Shown here in pieces: positions 11,440 to 23,144 of a stretch of DNA of 64,000 nucleotides. Within the stretch, counting starts at the first letter, position 1. Every line of letters begins with the position of its first letter. The DNA is taken from NCBI RefSeq assembly GCF_029227915.1, contig NC_079875.1, forward strand, positions 15,991,001-16,055,000. The letters run 5' to 3'. Under the pieces are notes generated by a model, which made no database searches, was not told the origin of the DNA, and saw nothing but the letters and a program-made list of their open reading frames with translations. Source of the stretch: Hydractinia symbiolongicarpus. Lineage: Eukaryota; Cnidaria; Hydrozoa; Anthoathecata; Hydractiniidae. A program made the position numbers and the translations under genes.

Positions 11440-12790
11440 GTTTAATCTTCGTACAGTATTCTAACTTGGGACGAACGTTTTTAGAATCCAAAAGTGCAAC
11501 TATTTCGTTTATTCTATTCTTAATTATTCTTGTTCTTTCTACTCTTGATTCTTTTCACAAGTGCTATCGCGTAGTACTTTAAAAAGAAGCTTATTTCTTT
11601 CATGTATGCCAAGACAAAGGTGCAAGTAAAAGCAAAGAATATATAAACAAACCAAAACATGCCTTGATTTGTACAATTTCTGTTTTTAACACATTTGTCA
11701 TCAAAGTAGTTGACTCGATAGCCTGATAATTACAAGCAGAAATTAATTTACAAGGTTAGTCGGAATAGCAATAATCTTCAGGGCGGAGGATGTACGAAAC
11801 AATATTTTTTTGTTTAAATCCCCCAAAATTATCTTTACTTTTAATTTGGCCTTGGCATTCGGCTCCTGGCGGGAAAAGTAAACACTGACCACGCTGGTTG
11901 CTTTGATGTTATCAATTGGATGAGCATAAAACGTTTGAAATTCTTTTTTAGGTTGTACATTCCTCTGTCACATTCTTTGAAATATTACTGTGCCAGAACA
12001 ATTCTTTAATACAAAAGTGTTTTTACTCTGGTTTTTCCGATACTCATCCTTCTAAAAAAGATATTGCTTTCCTTAACGTGTAACGTGTTTATAATATCCG
12101 TATCTTCTACTGCAGCTAAAAATTTAATTGAAGTTATCTTCAATTTACAACTAATAGCGGAGACATTCTTCAAAATTATTCTTGCCATGCCACCAATCCA
12201 TAAAGAGATTGTAGTTCGCATAGCGGCGGTGTTCGTGATAACCATCAATAATTTCTGCGGCGACGTGCTATTTTACAAATAATTCCGCCCGGTAAACTGG
12301 GTGTTAATAAGAACACACGATGTTATATTATGGCACACAATGGCCCTATAAGGACACACCTGTTAAGGAATTTTTTCCGATTGAAATTTTTTACTTGATT
12401 GGCGGTAGGAACAGACTGATCGAAATAGTTTGAAAACTGCCACGATAACTTAGAAGACTTGATGCACTAATGTTCAGTGACTGTAAGTGAACAGAAATAC
12501 TTTTTAAATGTCCGTTAAACAGAATCGTTGAAAGGTTTTAAGACACTTGTGGCTGGAAAATACTTTGGGGAGATTTGATAATCCGCAACTCTTTGGAAAC
12601 TTTCAAAGGTTTGTGCAACATGTATCTTTCACTTCGCGAGGTGCCTCCGTCTAACATGATAGTATCTCCAACTTCTTGTTTATCAATAGCATACTGTATA
12701 CTTTGACACTTTAATAATAATGTTCCACTATTATGGATATCTTTTTCAAATGTTAGTAAATATAAAAAGTACAGATCCTTTATCAACGTT
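11440..12790 (-). pseudogene. Truncated paralogue of the beta-helix membrane protein gene
   Basis: Read on the minus strand, this tracks the intact gene at 19630-23144. It begins with a copy of its exon 2 start (TFEKDI, GDTIMLDGGTSRSERY, IKSPQSIFQP), passes a stop at 12538, resumes in LQSLNISASSLLSYRGSFQT, then ILKNVSA (about 12160), then jumps over the whole GGAI-type repeat region to CDRGMYNLKK (about 11960), the Cys-rich part and the first membrane segment (about 11640-11560), ending near 11440. The splice acceptor AG before exon 2 is lost, there is an N-terminal deletion and a further gap in the Cys-rich part, and frames shift repeatedly. It is therefore a dead copy, in inverse orientation to the functional gene, and abuts the tandem array at 9095-11430. 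Confidence 0.9.
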
Positions 12791-12799
12791 ATCCTGCCT

Positions 12800-15700
12800 A
12801 TTATGCGTTCTGGGGTGCAACCTTTTGACTCAGATACAGAGCTCTCTGGGACCGTCTAAAAATTTGATCGAAGCTTTGCTAAAAGCATATCTTCCCATAA
12901 ATTATTTAAAGGGAAGAAATTGGAAAGTACATTTGGCGGAACATATTTTCGCGAAAAATAACAAAATATTAAATTTAGCAGAGAGAAACAATAAAAATCT
13001 TTTGGTGATTTAGCCGGTGACGAAAGATTGTTGCGAAAAAAACGTGAAAGTTGATTTTGTCTTTAGCATAAACGCAACAACATTATTCTTTTATAAAGGA
13101 GAGGCGAACTGCGCACTGCACGGCTGCTGAATAAAAGTTCATGATGAAAGCGTGGATTTGTTAAAGACCAGATCGAATGGCTTGGTCTGCTCCATAATAA
13201 ATCAATTTACATGTTACAGCCAAAAAAGTCTTGTACAAAGACTAGGAGTGGTTTAATATTAAAAATATTCGTGGAGGTTTTTGAGGTTTTTTTACATAAA
13301 AACAAAAACTTTACAGAGCGACAACACACTAGAGACCCAAAATATAAAACAGTCTGTTAGAAATACCAGTTTTTGCTAACAATTTTGTGATTGCAAATTA
13401 TCTATAATTCAGCATTTTTACACATTTGTCAAACGAGTGGCCCAATTAAAAAACCATGAAATAGATTTTCCCTTATTGTGATGATCACAGTTCAATACGC
13501 ACAAAATAACGAGATAAGATCAAAATAGCAACAAATGTTGACCAACGTGTGACGAACATATTTTTATTATTATATACTAATAAGCTTACTAAACAAATTG
13601 ATATTTACTTTGAGTAAAGATAAAGAAAGAAAAAATTCGTGAATGAAGCCACCATATTGTGCGTTCGATTTGTTGTTGTTGAATGTTTCCGCCTGTATAT
13701 TTATTTAAATTTGGCACCATCTCATCATAACAAACTTTATCGTTCGAAGCTCGTAGTATGTTGTGGAAAAGGCATTCAAACCATGAAAAAATAGTTGTTG
13801 GTCATTACAGATATTTCTTAAGTTAAAAGAAGTTTAAACAAAGGTTAAATAATATAGTACGCTAAAGATACATGGTTATCTCAAGTCAAAGATTTTACTT
13901 TGGATGTTGATGTCCATCCAAATCCTACTTATGGTGCCATGAAAATATTTATTTGTTATTAATCTAGCTTTTAGCATTAAAAAATCTATAATTTTCTCAC
14001 TCGCTTAAAATTTATTTCCTGGCTCCCACAAAATAATTTTTTGTTTGCCTCTCCTGTAACTTTGGCGGCAAGGGCAATTTTGGCTTTTTACGAGATAAGG
14101 TAAGAAAGAAGGTCAGCGAATTAGATTTTCTAAATTTGTCAGAGGGCAAAAAAATAATCTTGACAGGAATTTATCTTAGCAGGATTTTTGCTAAAGCTTT
14201 GGGTCCACTATGCAGTTTTTTCATGCGCAACATAATGTATTGCATGCTGCATCAAAACATTGCACCGTAGATTTTTTCATGCGCAATGAAGCATAAATCG
14301 CCGAAAAATGTCAACTTAACTCAGGGCGACAGGCGTATGCAGTTTATGGTCAGATCTGTATTCTTATACTTTTCTCCCGTTTTGTCTGATTTACAGGGCA
14401 AAATAACCTTGGCATGATAAACTCAGAAAACTTTTACTGTTTTTTTAGAATTATTACAGGCTATTAAGTCACGGCTAATGAAGTTCTGACATGAAGCTAT
14501 TGCAACAGAGTAGAAATATATTTTGCTGGAATTTATTTAACTAGTCGTTAGCTCGAAAAAAATACCACGGTGGATCGCCAGTCGTACATATGTCTCACAT
14601 GTCTTTTTCGTGCATTTTTGCCGCCTGTTTACATGAAGTAAGGTTATTACTATAATTATATGGGTGATTACAATTTCGATTTCAAACCCCCTTGTTTTAT
14701 AAATAAGCTCACAGACACGCAGATAGCGAGTATTATAATTCATATTTTTGCGCGTTGTACAATTTCTATCAGTATTTCGTGACCTTTGTCCCCCTGTTAA
14801 CACGAAGTAATTAAATTACGCAGACGGGGGTTAGAAAAAAGCTGTGGGGCAGCCATTTTGAGTAGAAAGACAAAATATTATTATGGAGATTATTATAGAG
14901 ATACTTTGTTTCGTATGAGAATTTTATTTCTAGCACAAGTTATGTAATAACTTTCATAAAAACGATTTATAGTAGTTGTTTATATTTCCTCATGCAAATA
15001 TAAACGCATAAAAATCGGAGTATTTTACCACTTGACCTCTGACTTTCAATATTTTTTCCCCAAAATTACCCAAAAATATACTCTCGGCAAACGTAACTTC
15101 AAACTACAGCTATGCTTATTGATCTAATAATTCCAATTCTTATCTGATCGCTTACAGACAATATATTTAAAATTCAAAGAAAAAACAAACCTTTTAAAGC
15201 GAGAAAAAACAATCGTCTACGTGTCATCCAATGCCAATGCCAATCCGTACCAAAGATTTTTGGTTCCTTGTTACTATTTGGATTTAGACTTAGATGCTTT
15301 TATTTAGATCATAATATGCTTTTACTTAGATCAATTTAGCAATCCTGATATGCCATCTTCAGGAAGTATCCTTATGTTTTATGATAAAGTCAAGTCGTTT
15401 TGGTATTATTTACCACCACTAATAATTAAAGTTAAGGAGGCAATTAAAATATATGTGAATCTATTTTCCGTGCGTACATCAGTCTAAAATCAGAAATGCA
15501 TTGGAAAAATTATGCGTTGGTAAGATTGGTTTGCACGTGAGTTAACTAAATAGTTTGTATGTTTTTACGCTTATGACGTTACCAACCCAGATGGTGATTA
15601 AAAACAATGCTCCATAATTAAGTTTGCTATGTTGAACCACATAAAGTAACCACGATTTCCATGTCAACTCCTGAAATAAGATTTTGAAAAGTTTCTACAA

Positions 15701-18342
15701 AAACTTTCTGCCTAGATAAATGCTAAAATAGAACAAGTTTTAGCTCTTTTTAAACAGTACTTCAGGGGTTGATAAAAAAAGTGGAGTGAACCCACCTACG
15801 ATTAAAAATAATCCTCTTGCATGTTATGAAGGATTAAATGTTTGCTATGTTTCTTTTCTTAAACTGTGGGCCTTATTTTGCTTTTTTTAAAAGAAGCTAG
15901 CTACCAAAATACCAAATTAAAGGATAATGTTAGCTATTGCGAGCGTTTATGTAAGCAGATAAGCACTATAAACCGAAACAATGATAATTATAATGTTTTA
16001 CGTACTACTGTTACAAAACAATGCAAGTAAACTAAACATTATCACTGCAAGCTTAAGATTTCCTTACAAATTTTCTAGTTTTAGTTCGCATCGTTCTCCT
16101 TTTTGCATATTTACCAAAAAGGAAACTGGTATGAATGAAGATTTGTGCTTTCAGTTAAAATACATTGCAGCAAACATTAAAAAGGATGGATGCCGTTTAC
16201 GAATATGATAATTAAAATGAGATTTTGGAAAATTGAAAGTGAAATATGCTACATAACGTAACATAAAGCATAAAGTAACGTAAAGAAACGAACGTAACAT
16301 AAAGTAAACTTTTAGAAAAAGGAAATCTTTAATCTATCTATTGCTTCCATCTGGGTCCGTGAAAAAGTTAATTACTTTAATTGCTGTGATCTGATTGGTT
16401 AATTTCAATCCTTTAATTATCTCCTTAACTAATAAATAGACAAAGATGATTACGATCATTGCCCGTCAATGACAATTGCAGTTGTCGAAGCGTAGTCTAA
16501 AATAAACTCGCTTTTTCATGACATGATAATATCTAATATCCAAATTATTCAATGAAATATGCTATTAAATAATTTCACGAAAGACCAGAAAAAAATGTTA
16601 CAATTAATCTGACTAAGATTATAGGAACTAAAAATAAGTAAATCAATCTTGCAAAATCGACATTATTGATCAGTACCGTAGGAATTCACAAAAAAGAAGG
16701 ACTTTCAACGTGTGACACATTGATCTTTATTGATCCTTTCCAAAAAAAAAGGTGCACCATTTTAAGTTTTCACAATCTTAATATTACTAAATTGTCCCGT
16801 TTCAAAGCAGATAAGATTTATCGTTGAACAGACATAGCTAAAACTCAATGAAAAAAAATTCTTGTATATGCTATATAAACAGTGTTTAGCTGAAAGTAAT
16901 TTAATTAATTTGGGTTAAAAATATAATATTTATTTTCGAAAATGTTGTTTCATCCTTAGTAAGTGCTTATAGCCTAGCTGTAAAAGGATCTCAGTTGTTT
17001 TCGTGCTCGTCAAGCTGATGTTATCACAAGCAGTGTTCCGCCAACTGCATTGCGTAGATCAGTATAAAGGCTTGGTACAAGTTAATTAAATTGGGATGAC
17101 TTTTAGATTTACATTCCATGATTGACTTCATAGTTGCTTTTTTAACATCGTATATAGAAATTCATATTCAAAGAATTCGTGGAGTTTATTGCGAAACTAA
17201 AGATGTACAGCATATCAGCTGGCCATAAAATATGACATAAACCAACCTTGGTATTTGATACTTTTCGGGAAATTAGCCGACACTAACTTCTTACGTCATT
17301 AAAGCAATCTTAATGGATTTTTTCCAGAAAATTCATAAAAGAATTGTTCATTGCATGTACTTCCAAATCAATTTGGAAAGGAAGTAGAAGTAACTAGCTC
17401 ACTACCCAATACTTAGGTAAATGTAAAATGCTCGCCGTTTTTGTTGTTATCAGAGCAGCCTTAATTTTATTAACGGAAAAAAAAATTAATTTGTATTTCC
17501 TGTTAAAAATTTTGCGGAAGCTGAAATTGAATGTGCACAATAACTTGTTATTAAACTTTTCGTATATTTCTGCCTCCTTATACTTATAATAAAAGGCTTA
17601 GGTGAAATTATTGATCAGATTACTTTTATCTCTTTCTCTTCAACACCATCACACATGTCAAAAATGTATAAATAAAAACAAAGTAAATGCCATTAATATC
17701 ATTAAACGAACCGTGTATTATTATCAAAGAGAGGAAAAACACTAAAAAGAAGCGATTTAAAACACACATAGGACATGCTGATGAAAGTCTAATAAAAGTA
17801 TTGCTTATATTGCCACATATTTTGCTTCTGGTAAGATAATCTTTTGAACTATATTATGTTTTTGCACTGGCTATCCATTTTGCAATTAAAATATGTTTCT
17901 TTTGATTTTCGAACGTCTGGACATTCTCAACTTCGACCAACTGTTTTTTCGCTTGAAAAGCTCTGAGTACTTCTTTGGTTAAACGAAATGTCTTAGCCCT
18001 CCATTCATCTTTTTAATTTCCCTTGGCATTCATTTACAAGGTGAGTTTTATCATATGCTTTATAAATAACAAGTGCTGTACTTACATTTTTGTCAATTAA
18101 TTACCCTCTTAATTTGTATTTTTGCCTAGTAACCTATTTGTTTCTAATAATTGCGTTGAATAGTAACTACAGAAACCAATTAGAGTTATATATATGTAGC
18201 ATGGTTTTCTTCTAATCCGTTGTAGCACTGATAACAAACGTAAACGTTTGACAAGCTTTTTTTAAATACTTATAAAAATTTTATAAAAGATAAAAATTTA
18301 AGTTGGTGTAAGGATTGACATGAAATAAATAACAGATAAAAA
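12800..18342. other. Gene-free stretch
   Basis: No protein-coding exon was recognised in about 5.5 kb. It contains an interspersed repeat copy near 14812-14890, a short degenerate tandem of AACGTAACATAAAGTAA-like units at about 16250-16310, and otherwise AT-rich sequence. Distal regulatory DNA or 5' untranslated exons of the gene starting at 18343 could be here but cannot be seen. Confidence 0.5.
14812..14890 (+). repeat. Interspersed repeat copy shared with 59015-59100
   Basis: The block GCTGTGGGGCAGCCATTTTG followed by an AGACAAAATA run matches GCTGTGGGATGCCATTTTGA plus AGACAAAATA near 59040. Two copies 44 kb apart indicate a dispersed repeat. Element boundaries are not determined. Confidence 0.5.
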
Positions 18343-18382
18343 ATGATTGGAATCATTGGATTGTTCGTACTTGCTTTTAAAG
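18343..18382 (+). CDS. Candidate signal-peptide exon of the beta-helix gene
   Basis: ATG begins a 13-codon hydrophobic stretch ending in one base (G) before GTTTGT. The acceptor TTTAAACCTAG at 19629 opens with TA, so the join makes one Val codon in frame with the long exon. The phase agreement and hydrophobic content support it. The donor is weak, so another first exon is possible. Confidence 0.55.
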
Positions 18383-21300
18383 GTTTGTTTCTTATGCAGT
18401 GTTAAATACGCTTTTTTGTTAAGGCATAACTTCCACTTAAAACAAGTTCATTTTATATGAGAAAAGAGCTTGAAAAGTTGTTTATGAGTCCTTCTTTTTT
18501 TTGCTATTTATTGAATTTCGAGATAAAAGTTTCGCCAATTGTGCAGAATTATGACATCAATACGTATCTTTTAACAAACAAGAAACCTAGACGGTTTGGA
18601 GAATCACACTCTCTTTGCCTTTGTGTAAATGTTCTATTGTAAGGGTTAGCAGCAGTACTTGCATTTAAAGATAGAACATTGGCTAAGCGAAAAGATCGAT
18701 TGCAGCAAAAACATAGATAGCCAATTCATATTTGTACCACCAGCGCGAACTAATTTGTAATATGTTATAACTCGTACTTAATTCCGCCTCTTCATATACA
18801 TGTGTTTATTACTGCGATTTGAATAACTAGGGACAACCTGGAACTAAATTGGGTAAGTTTTTTAAACCTTCGTCGTCAAATCTGTTTCAGAATGAACGGG
18901 TTAATGACGTCACCAAACAACATTTAAACCTCAATATCTTTGCAACCGTTTGTCAAAAGTTACAAATTTCTAAAAAAAAACTTTTTAAACCCTTTATCTT
19001 CTTAGGTGTTAGTAAAAAGCACATGATTCTATACATTTCCAGGATCAGCATTTCAATCTCTCCACATTATAGGCAACAAATAAACAAATTTCGCAAATTG
19101 CTTTTGTATATGCATTGCTGACGTCAGCAAAACACCTAAAACAAACCTATGTTCCTCTGCCAAGTGAAGTTTTCCACGGGCCTTATCGACTAGTTAAATG
19201 GTATTTCGTATTTCGTTTCATTGGAATCATTTGAGATATTAGTTATTGCACTGAAGTTTCGTGTAGAAGGATCGAAAAATGGCCAGACAAAATATCAGAA
19301 CCCGAAAAATATATACCATATTGTACTCCGTACCAGGCGATAACTATTGTCTTGTAATTTGAGTTGCAGCAAAACGATAAATTTAGTTGCAAAATAACCA
19401 ACTTGACTTTAGCACTGCTAAAAATTGTTTTATTCAATATGGTCCTTTCTGATAGAATCCAAAGAATTAAAATCAAGTTGCCTCTTTTATACTAAAAACC
19501 AAGAAATGTCACCAAATCAACAACCAGGATTATTTTACTAAGTGCCTAAAACTTTCACCTTCGAAAAAGTCGTTTCCTTTTTTGTAAATTAGAAGTTATA
19601 ATGTAAAGAATATTTTTTTTTAAACCTAGTAACATTTGGAAAAGATATCTATGTATCAAGCGACGGAGTTGGTCTACCAAATTGTGGAAAACCAACAGCA
19701 CCATGTCAAACTCTACAGGAGGCTGCCATGAAACAAGCAAATGGAGATACTATTGTTTTGGATGGAGGTACCACACGAAGTAAGATATACACTCTAGTTC
19801 AACCTTTGGTTATTCTCAAAGACTTGAGGCTTGTCAAGTCTCCACAAAGTGTTTTTCAGCCGACTATAGTCGGATATAGTTTCTTATTGATTAACAAATT
19901 AAAACATGACTTTTCTATCCGCTTACATTCCCTGGACATCAGAACAAGACACTTGATCAGTGGTCTTGGCAGTTTTCGAAATATTTCGTTCCATATGGTC
20001 AATTGCACCCTCTCTCCGCAACCGAAGGCGATTCAACCCGCCAGATTTGCTTCAACAGGCAATTTCTTATTCAAAAATTTATTTATAAGTATAATATCTT
20101 GTGTTATTAAAAACACGGATTTTATCATTAATGACATGTTTGTAGAGAGAATACGCGAGATAAAAAGAACAATAATGATTATCACTGACACTGACATGAA
20201 AATGACTAAAATAATCGCATCGCGTTATGTGCCGGGAATAATAATTATGAAAAATGTTTCTGCTTATCAATGTACCTGGAAAGTACACTCAAATGAAAAC
20301 GATCCGCTCATTAAAAGTTCAAGACCCTCGATTATCGATAGTAAATTTCAAATCACAAATTGCACGTTTCGCAGCACGCATACTGTATTTCAATCGCTTG
20401 ATGGACACCTCTTGATTACAGATAGTAAAATAACAGACGAGAATTCACTACTCATTAGAAAAAGCAATTTTTTGCTAAGAAATGTAAATATCAAAGGAAA
20501 TAGAGCCGCAATGTCTATGAAATTCGAAGAAAGCACTGGCATAATAGCATTTAGCAATTTTACTAATAACAAAGTCACTGACAATGGCGGTGGCGTAGCT
20601 CTTATTAACAGTGAAATAAAAATTACCTCATCTGTTCTTGCCAATAATGCGGGTGTTAATGGTGGAGCCATATACATATCCAATTCTGTGGTGAATATAA
20701 GTGATAGTTTATTCAAAAATAATCGTGCGGATATATCTGGTTCTGGAATTTTTATTGCTAAAGGTAGCGATGTTGAGTTTCAAAATTGTGAGATGAAGAA
20801 CAACAATGCAGGCGACAATGGAGGAGCCATTTTCGCAGAAGACAGCAACTTGGAGGTAAAAAAATCCGTTTTTAGATACAACACAGCCACTGCGGCGGGA
20901 GGGATTATAACAAAAAATTGCAATTTAAGTATTACAGAGAGCTCATTGATTGATAACAAGTCCTTTCTTCGTTCTCCTAGTGCCGTTAGCTACAACGTAG
21001 ATAACCAAGTTAATGCAAGCTGTGAAATGAGAAATGTTGTGGTTAATGCAAGTGGAATGTCACCCTCGATTCATGCTATTTGGATAACAACCTCAGTTGA
21101 AAATGTAAGAATTAAATTAGTTGACATCAATATTACGTTGAATCAACCACTTCAAAGAGCTACTGCCCTATTTGCTTCATTACACACTACTTCGAATGTA
21201 AATATAGATGTTTCTTATAATTGCCCAACAAATTTCAATGCGACTTTTTCAGAGTCCAAACAAATGATATCAAATGCTTACACCTACACATACACCTTGT

Positions 21301-23144
21301 ATTGTAGAAAATGTGACAGAGGAATGTACAACTTGAAAAAAGGGTTTCAAAAGACTCATATTCATCCAATTGACAACATCAAAGCACTCCACCAGCGCGT
21401 TCAATGTTTACTTTGTCCGCCAGGAGCCGATTGTCAGGGCCAGATTAGAGCTAAAGATAATTTTTGGGGATTTGAACAAAATAATTCTGTTTCGTGCATC
21501 CCCTGTCCTGAAGATTATTGCTGTTCCAACAAAGGTAAACCTTGTAAATCAATTTCTGCTTGTAATTATCATCGCACAGGGAAATTATGTGGTTCGTGTG
21601 AAAAGGGCTATCCAGTCAACTACTTTGATGACAAATGTGTTAAAAACAGAAATTGTACAAATCAAGGCATGTTTTGGTTTGTTTATATATTCTTTGCTTT
21701 TACTTACACCTTTGTCTTGGCATACATGAAAGAAATAAGCTTCTTTTTAAAGTACTACGCGATAACAATTATGAAAAGAATCAAGAGTAGAAAGAAGAAG
21801 AATTCAGAGGAAGTAGTTGTATTGGTGGATACTAAAAATGTCCGTTCGAAATTAGAATATTGTATGGAAAAGGATGACTACATAGTTGTGCATGGGTCAC
21901 CACCAGTTAAAGAAGTGGAAGATTCTTATGCATATTTTATTAAGCACAATAACAGAGTATCAGGAACATTTAAAGTGCTAATTAGTTTCTATCAAATCAA
22001 ATCGTTGGTTTATGTCAAAATGACAGAAGAATCGTCTGGATTGCCAAATGTACTAGAGTCAGCCATGTTATCAATTTTTACCTTAGATATTCCGAAAACG
22101 TTACAAGAAATCTGTCCATTTGTAGGACTTGGAGCAATTTCTAAGATGGTCATAAAAGAACTCTTATTTATAGGCCTGATGCTTTTAACAAGTTCAACTT
22201 TCATTATTGTGGCAGGGCTGTGTTTTTGCTACGGAAAGAAAAATATTTACTGGCAGATGCGTCGTTTCATACTCAGAGGAACTCTGTGTTATATTCAAGT
22301 GATCATGATTGGTTATACAATTTTGACTAGATTCTCTCTCCAACTCATAAATTGTCAAAGGATAGGCAAAAATGATGTTTTATACATAAACGGAGATGTG
22401 GTGTGTTACACGTGGTGGCAACGAGTTGACATAGTATTCTTTTTTTGCTGGATATTGCCCTTACCAGTGTCATTGTTTGCTTCTGTTCGAATGCTGGAAT
22501 ATAATCAAATCAACATCAAACAATTTTCCTTTTCGTTATTTTGCCCACCCATGGCTTTTTCTTATTTTGTAATGTCGTGTTGTAAATGCAAGCCAAAAGT
22601 AAAAACACGGTCTTTAATAACAGAATATATATGTCGTATGTTTGAAGAACCATTCAGGGCTTATAAAAATGATAAAACCTGCTTTCTCTTTTGGGATGCA
22701 TGGAAACTTTACCAAAGATTGATAATTGCTGTACTGGCTACGTTTTTAATCAATCCAATTCAACGTCTTTGCTTTATCCTGCCAATCATGTTATTGTTAC
22801 TAGTTGTTCACTTACGAGTAAAGCCATATAAAGACAACCTAGTGAACTGGATGGAGACTGCTTCACTTGTCAGTTTGTGTTTTTTGGTGGGTGTAAATAT
22901 ATTTAGGGCGTTCCTATATATATACGGTTTTCAACATCAACCAACGATCGTCTTAATTTCAAAGGCTTTTTCTTTTATGGAATATTTCAGCACACCAGTT
23001 TTTGGATTTTTTATGTTTGTGTTCATCAAAGCATTTTTCAAAGTAGTTGAACTGCTTTTGTGTTTTTTTAAGTCACTTCAAAAACATATTTTGGTATGTA
23101 GGATTTTTTTAACAAGTCCACGTAATGCTCCATTTTTTGTTTAG
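18343..23144 (+). CDS. Beta-helix ectodomain, Cys-rich stalk, multi-pass membrane protein
   Basis: Proposed exons are 18343-18382 (signal peptide MIGIIGLFVLAFK, donor GTTTGT) and 19630-23144, joined in phase 1 to give about 1184 residues. After the VTFGKDIYVSSDG start, residues about 210-460 form repeated short strands with GGAI/GGGV turns (NGGAIYIS, NGGAIFAED), the pattern of right-handed beta-helix (pectin-lyase-fold, Pmp-like) proteins. Residues about 560-690 are Cys-rich (CLLCPPGADC, CIPCPEDYCC, GKLCGSCEKGYP). From about 694 to the end there are seven or eight hydrophobic segments with basic loops, so an outer-facing beta-helix on a polytopic membrane domain is likely. The membrane part did not match a named channel or receptor family. 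Ligand and function are unknown. A broken paralogue lies at 11440-12790. The main exon is certain; exon 1 rests on phase and hydrophobicity. Confidence 0.85.

Noticed and set aside
17775-17800. CTGATGA motif suggesting a hammerhead ribozyme core
   Set aside because: The following stem II and GAAA element are not present in the right place.
20390-20716. Minus-strand open frames within the beta-helix gene
   Set aside because: Antisense shadows of the 3.4-kb coding exon.
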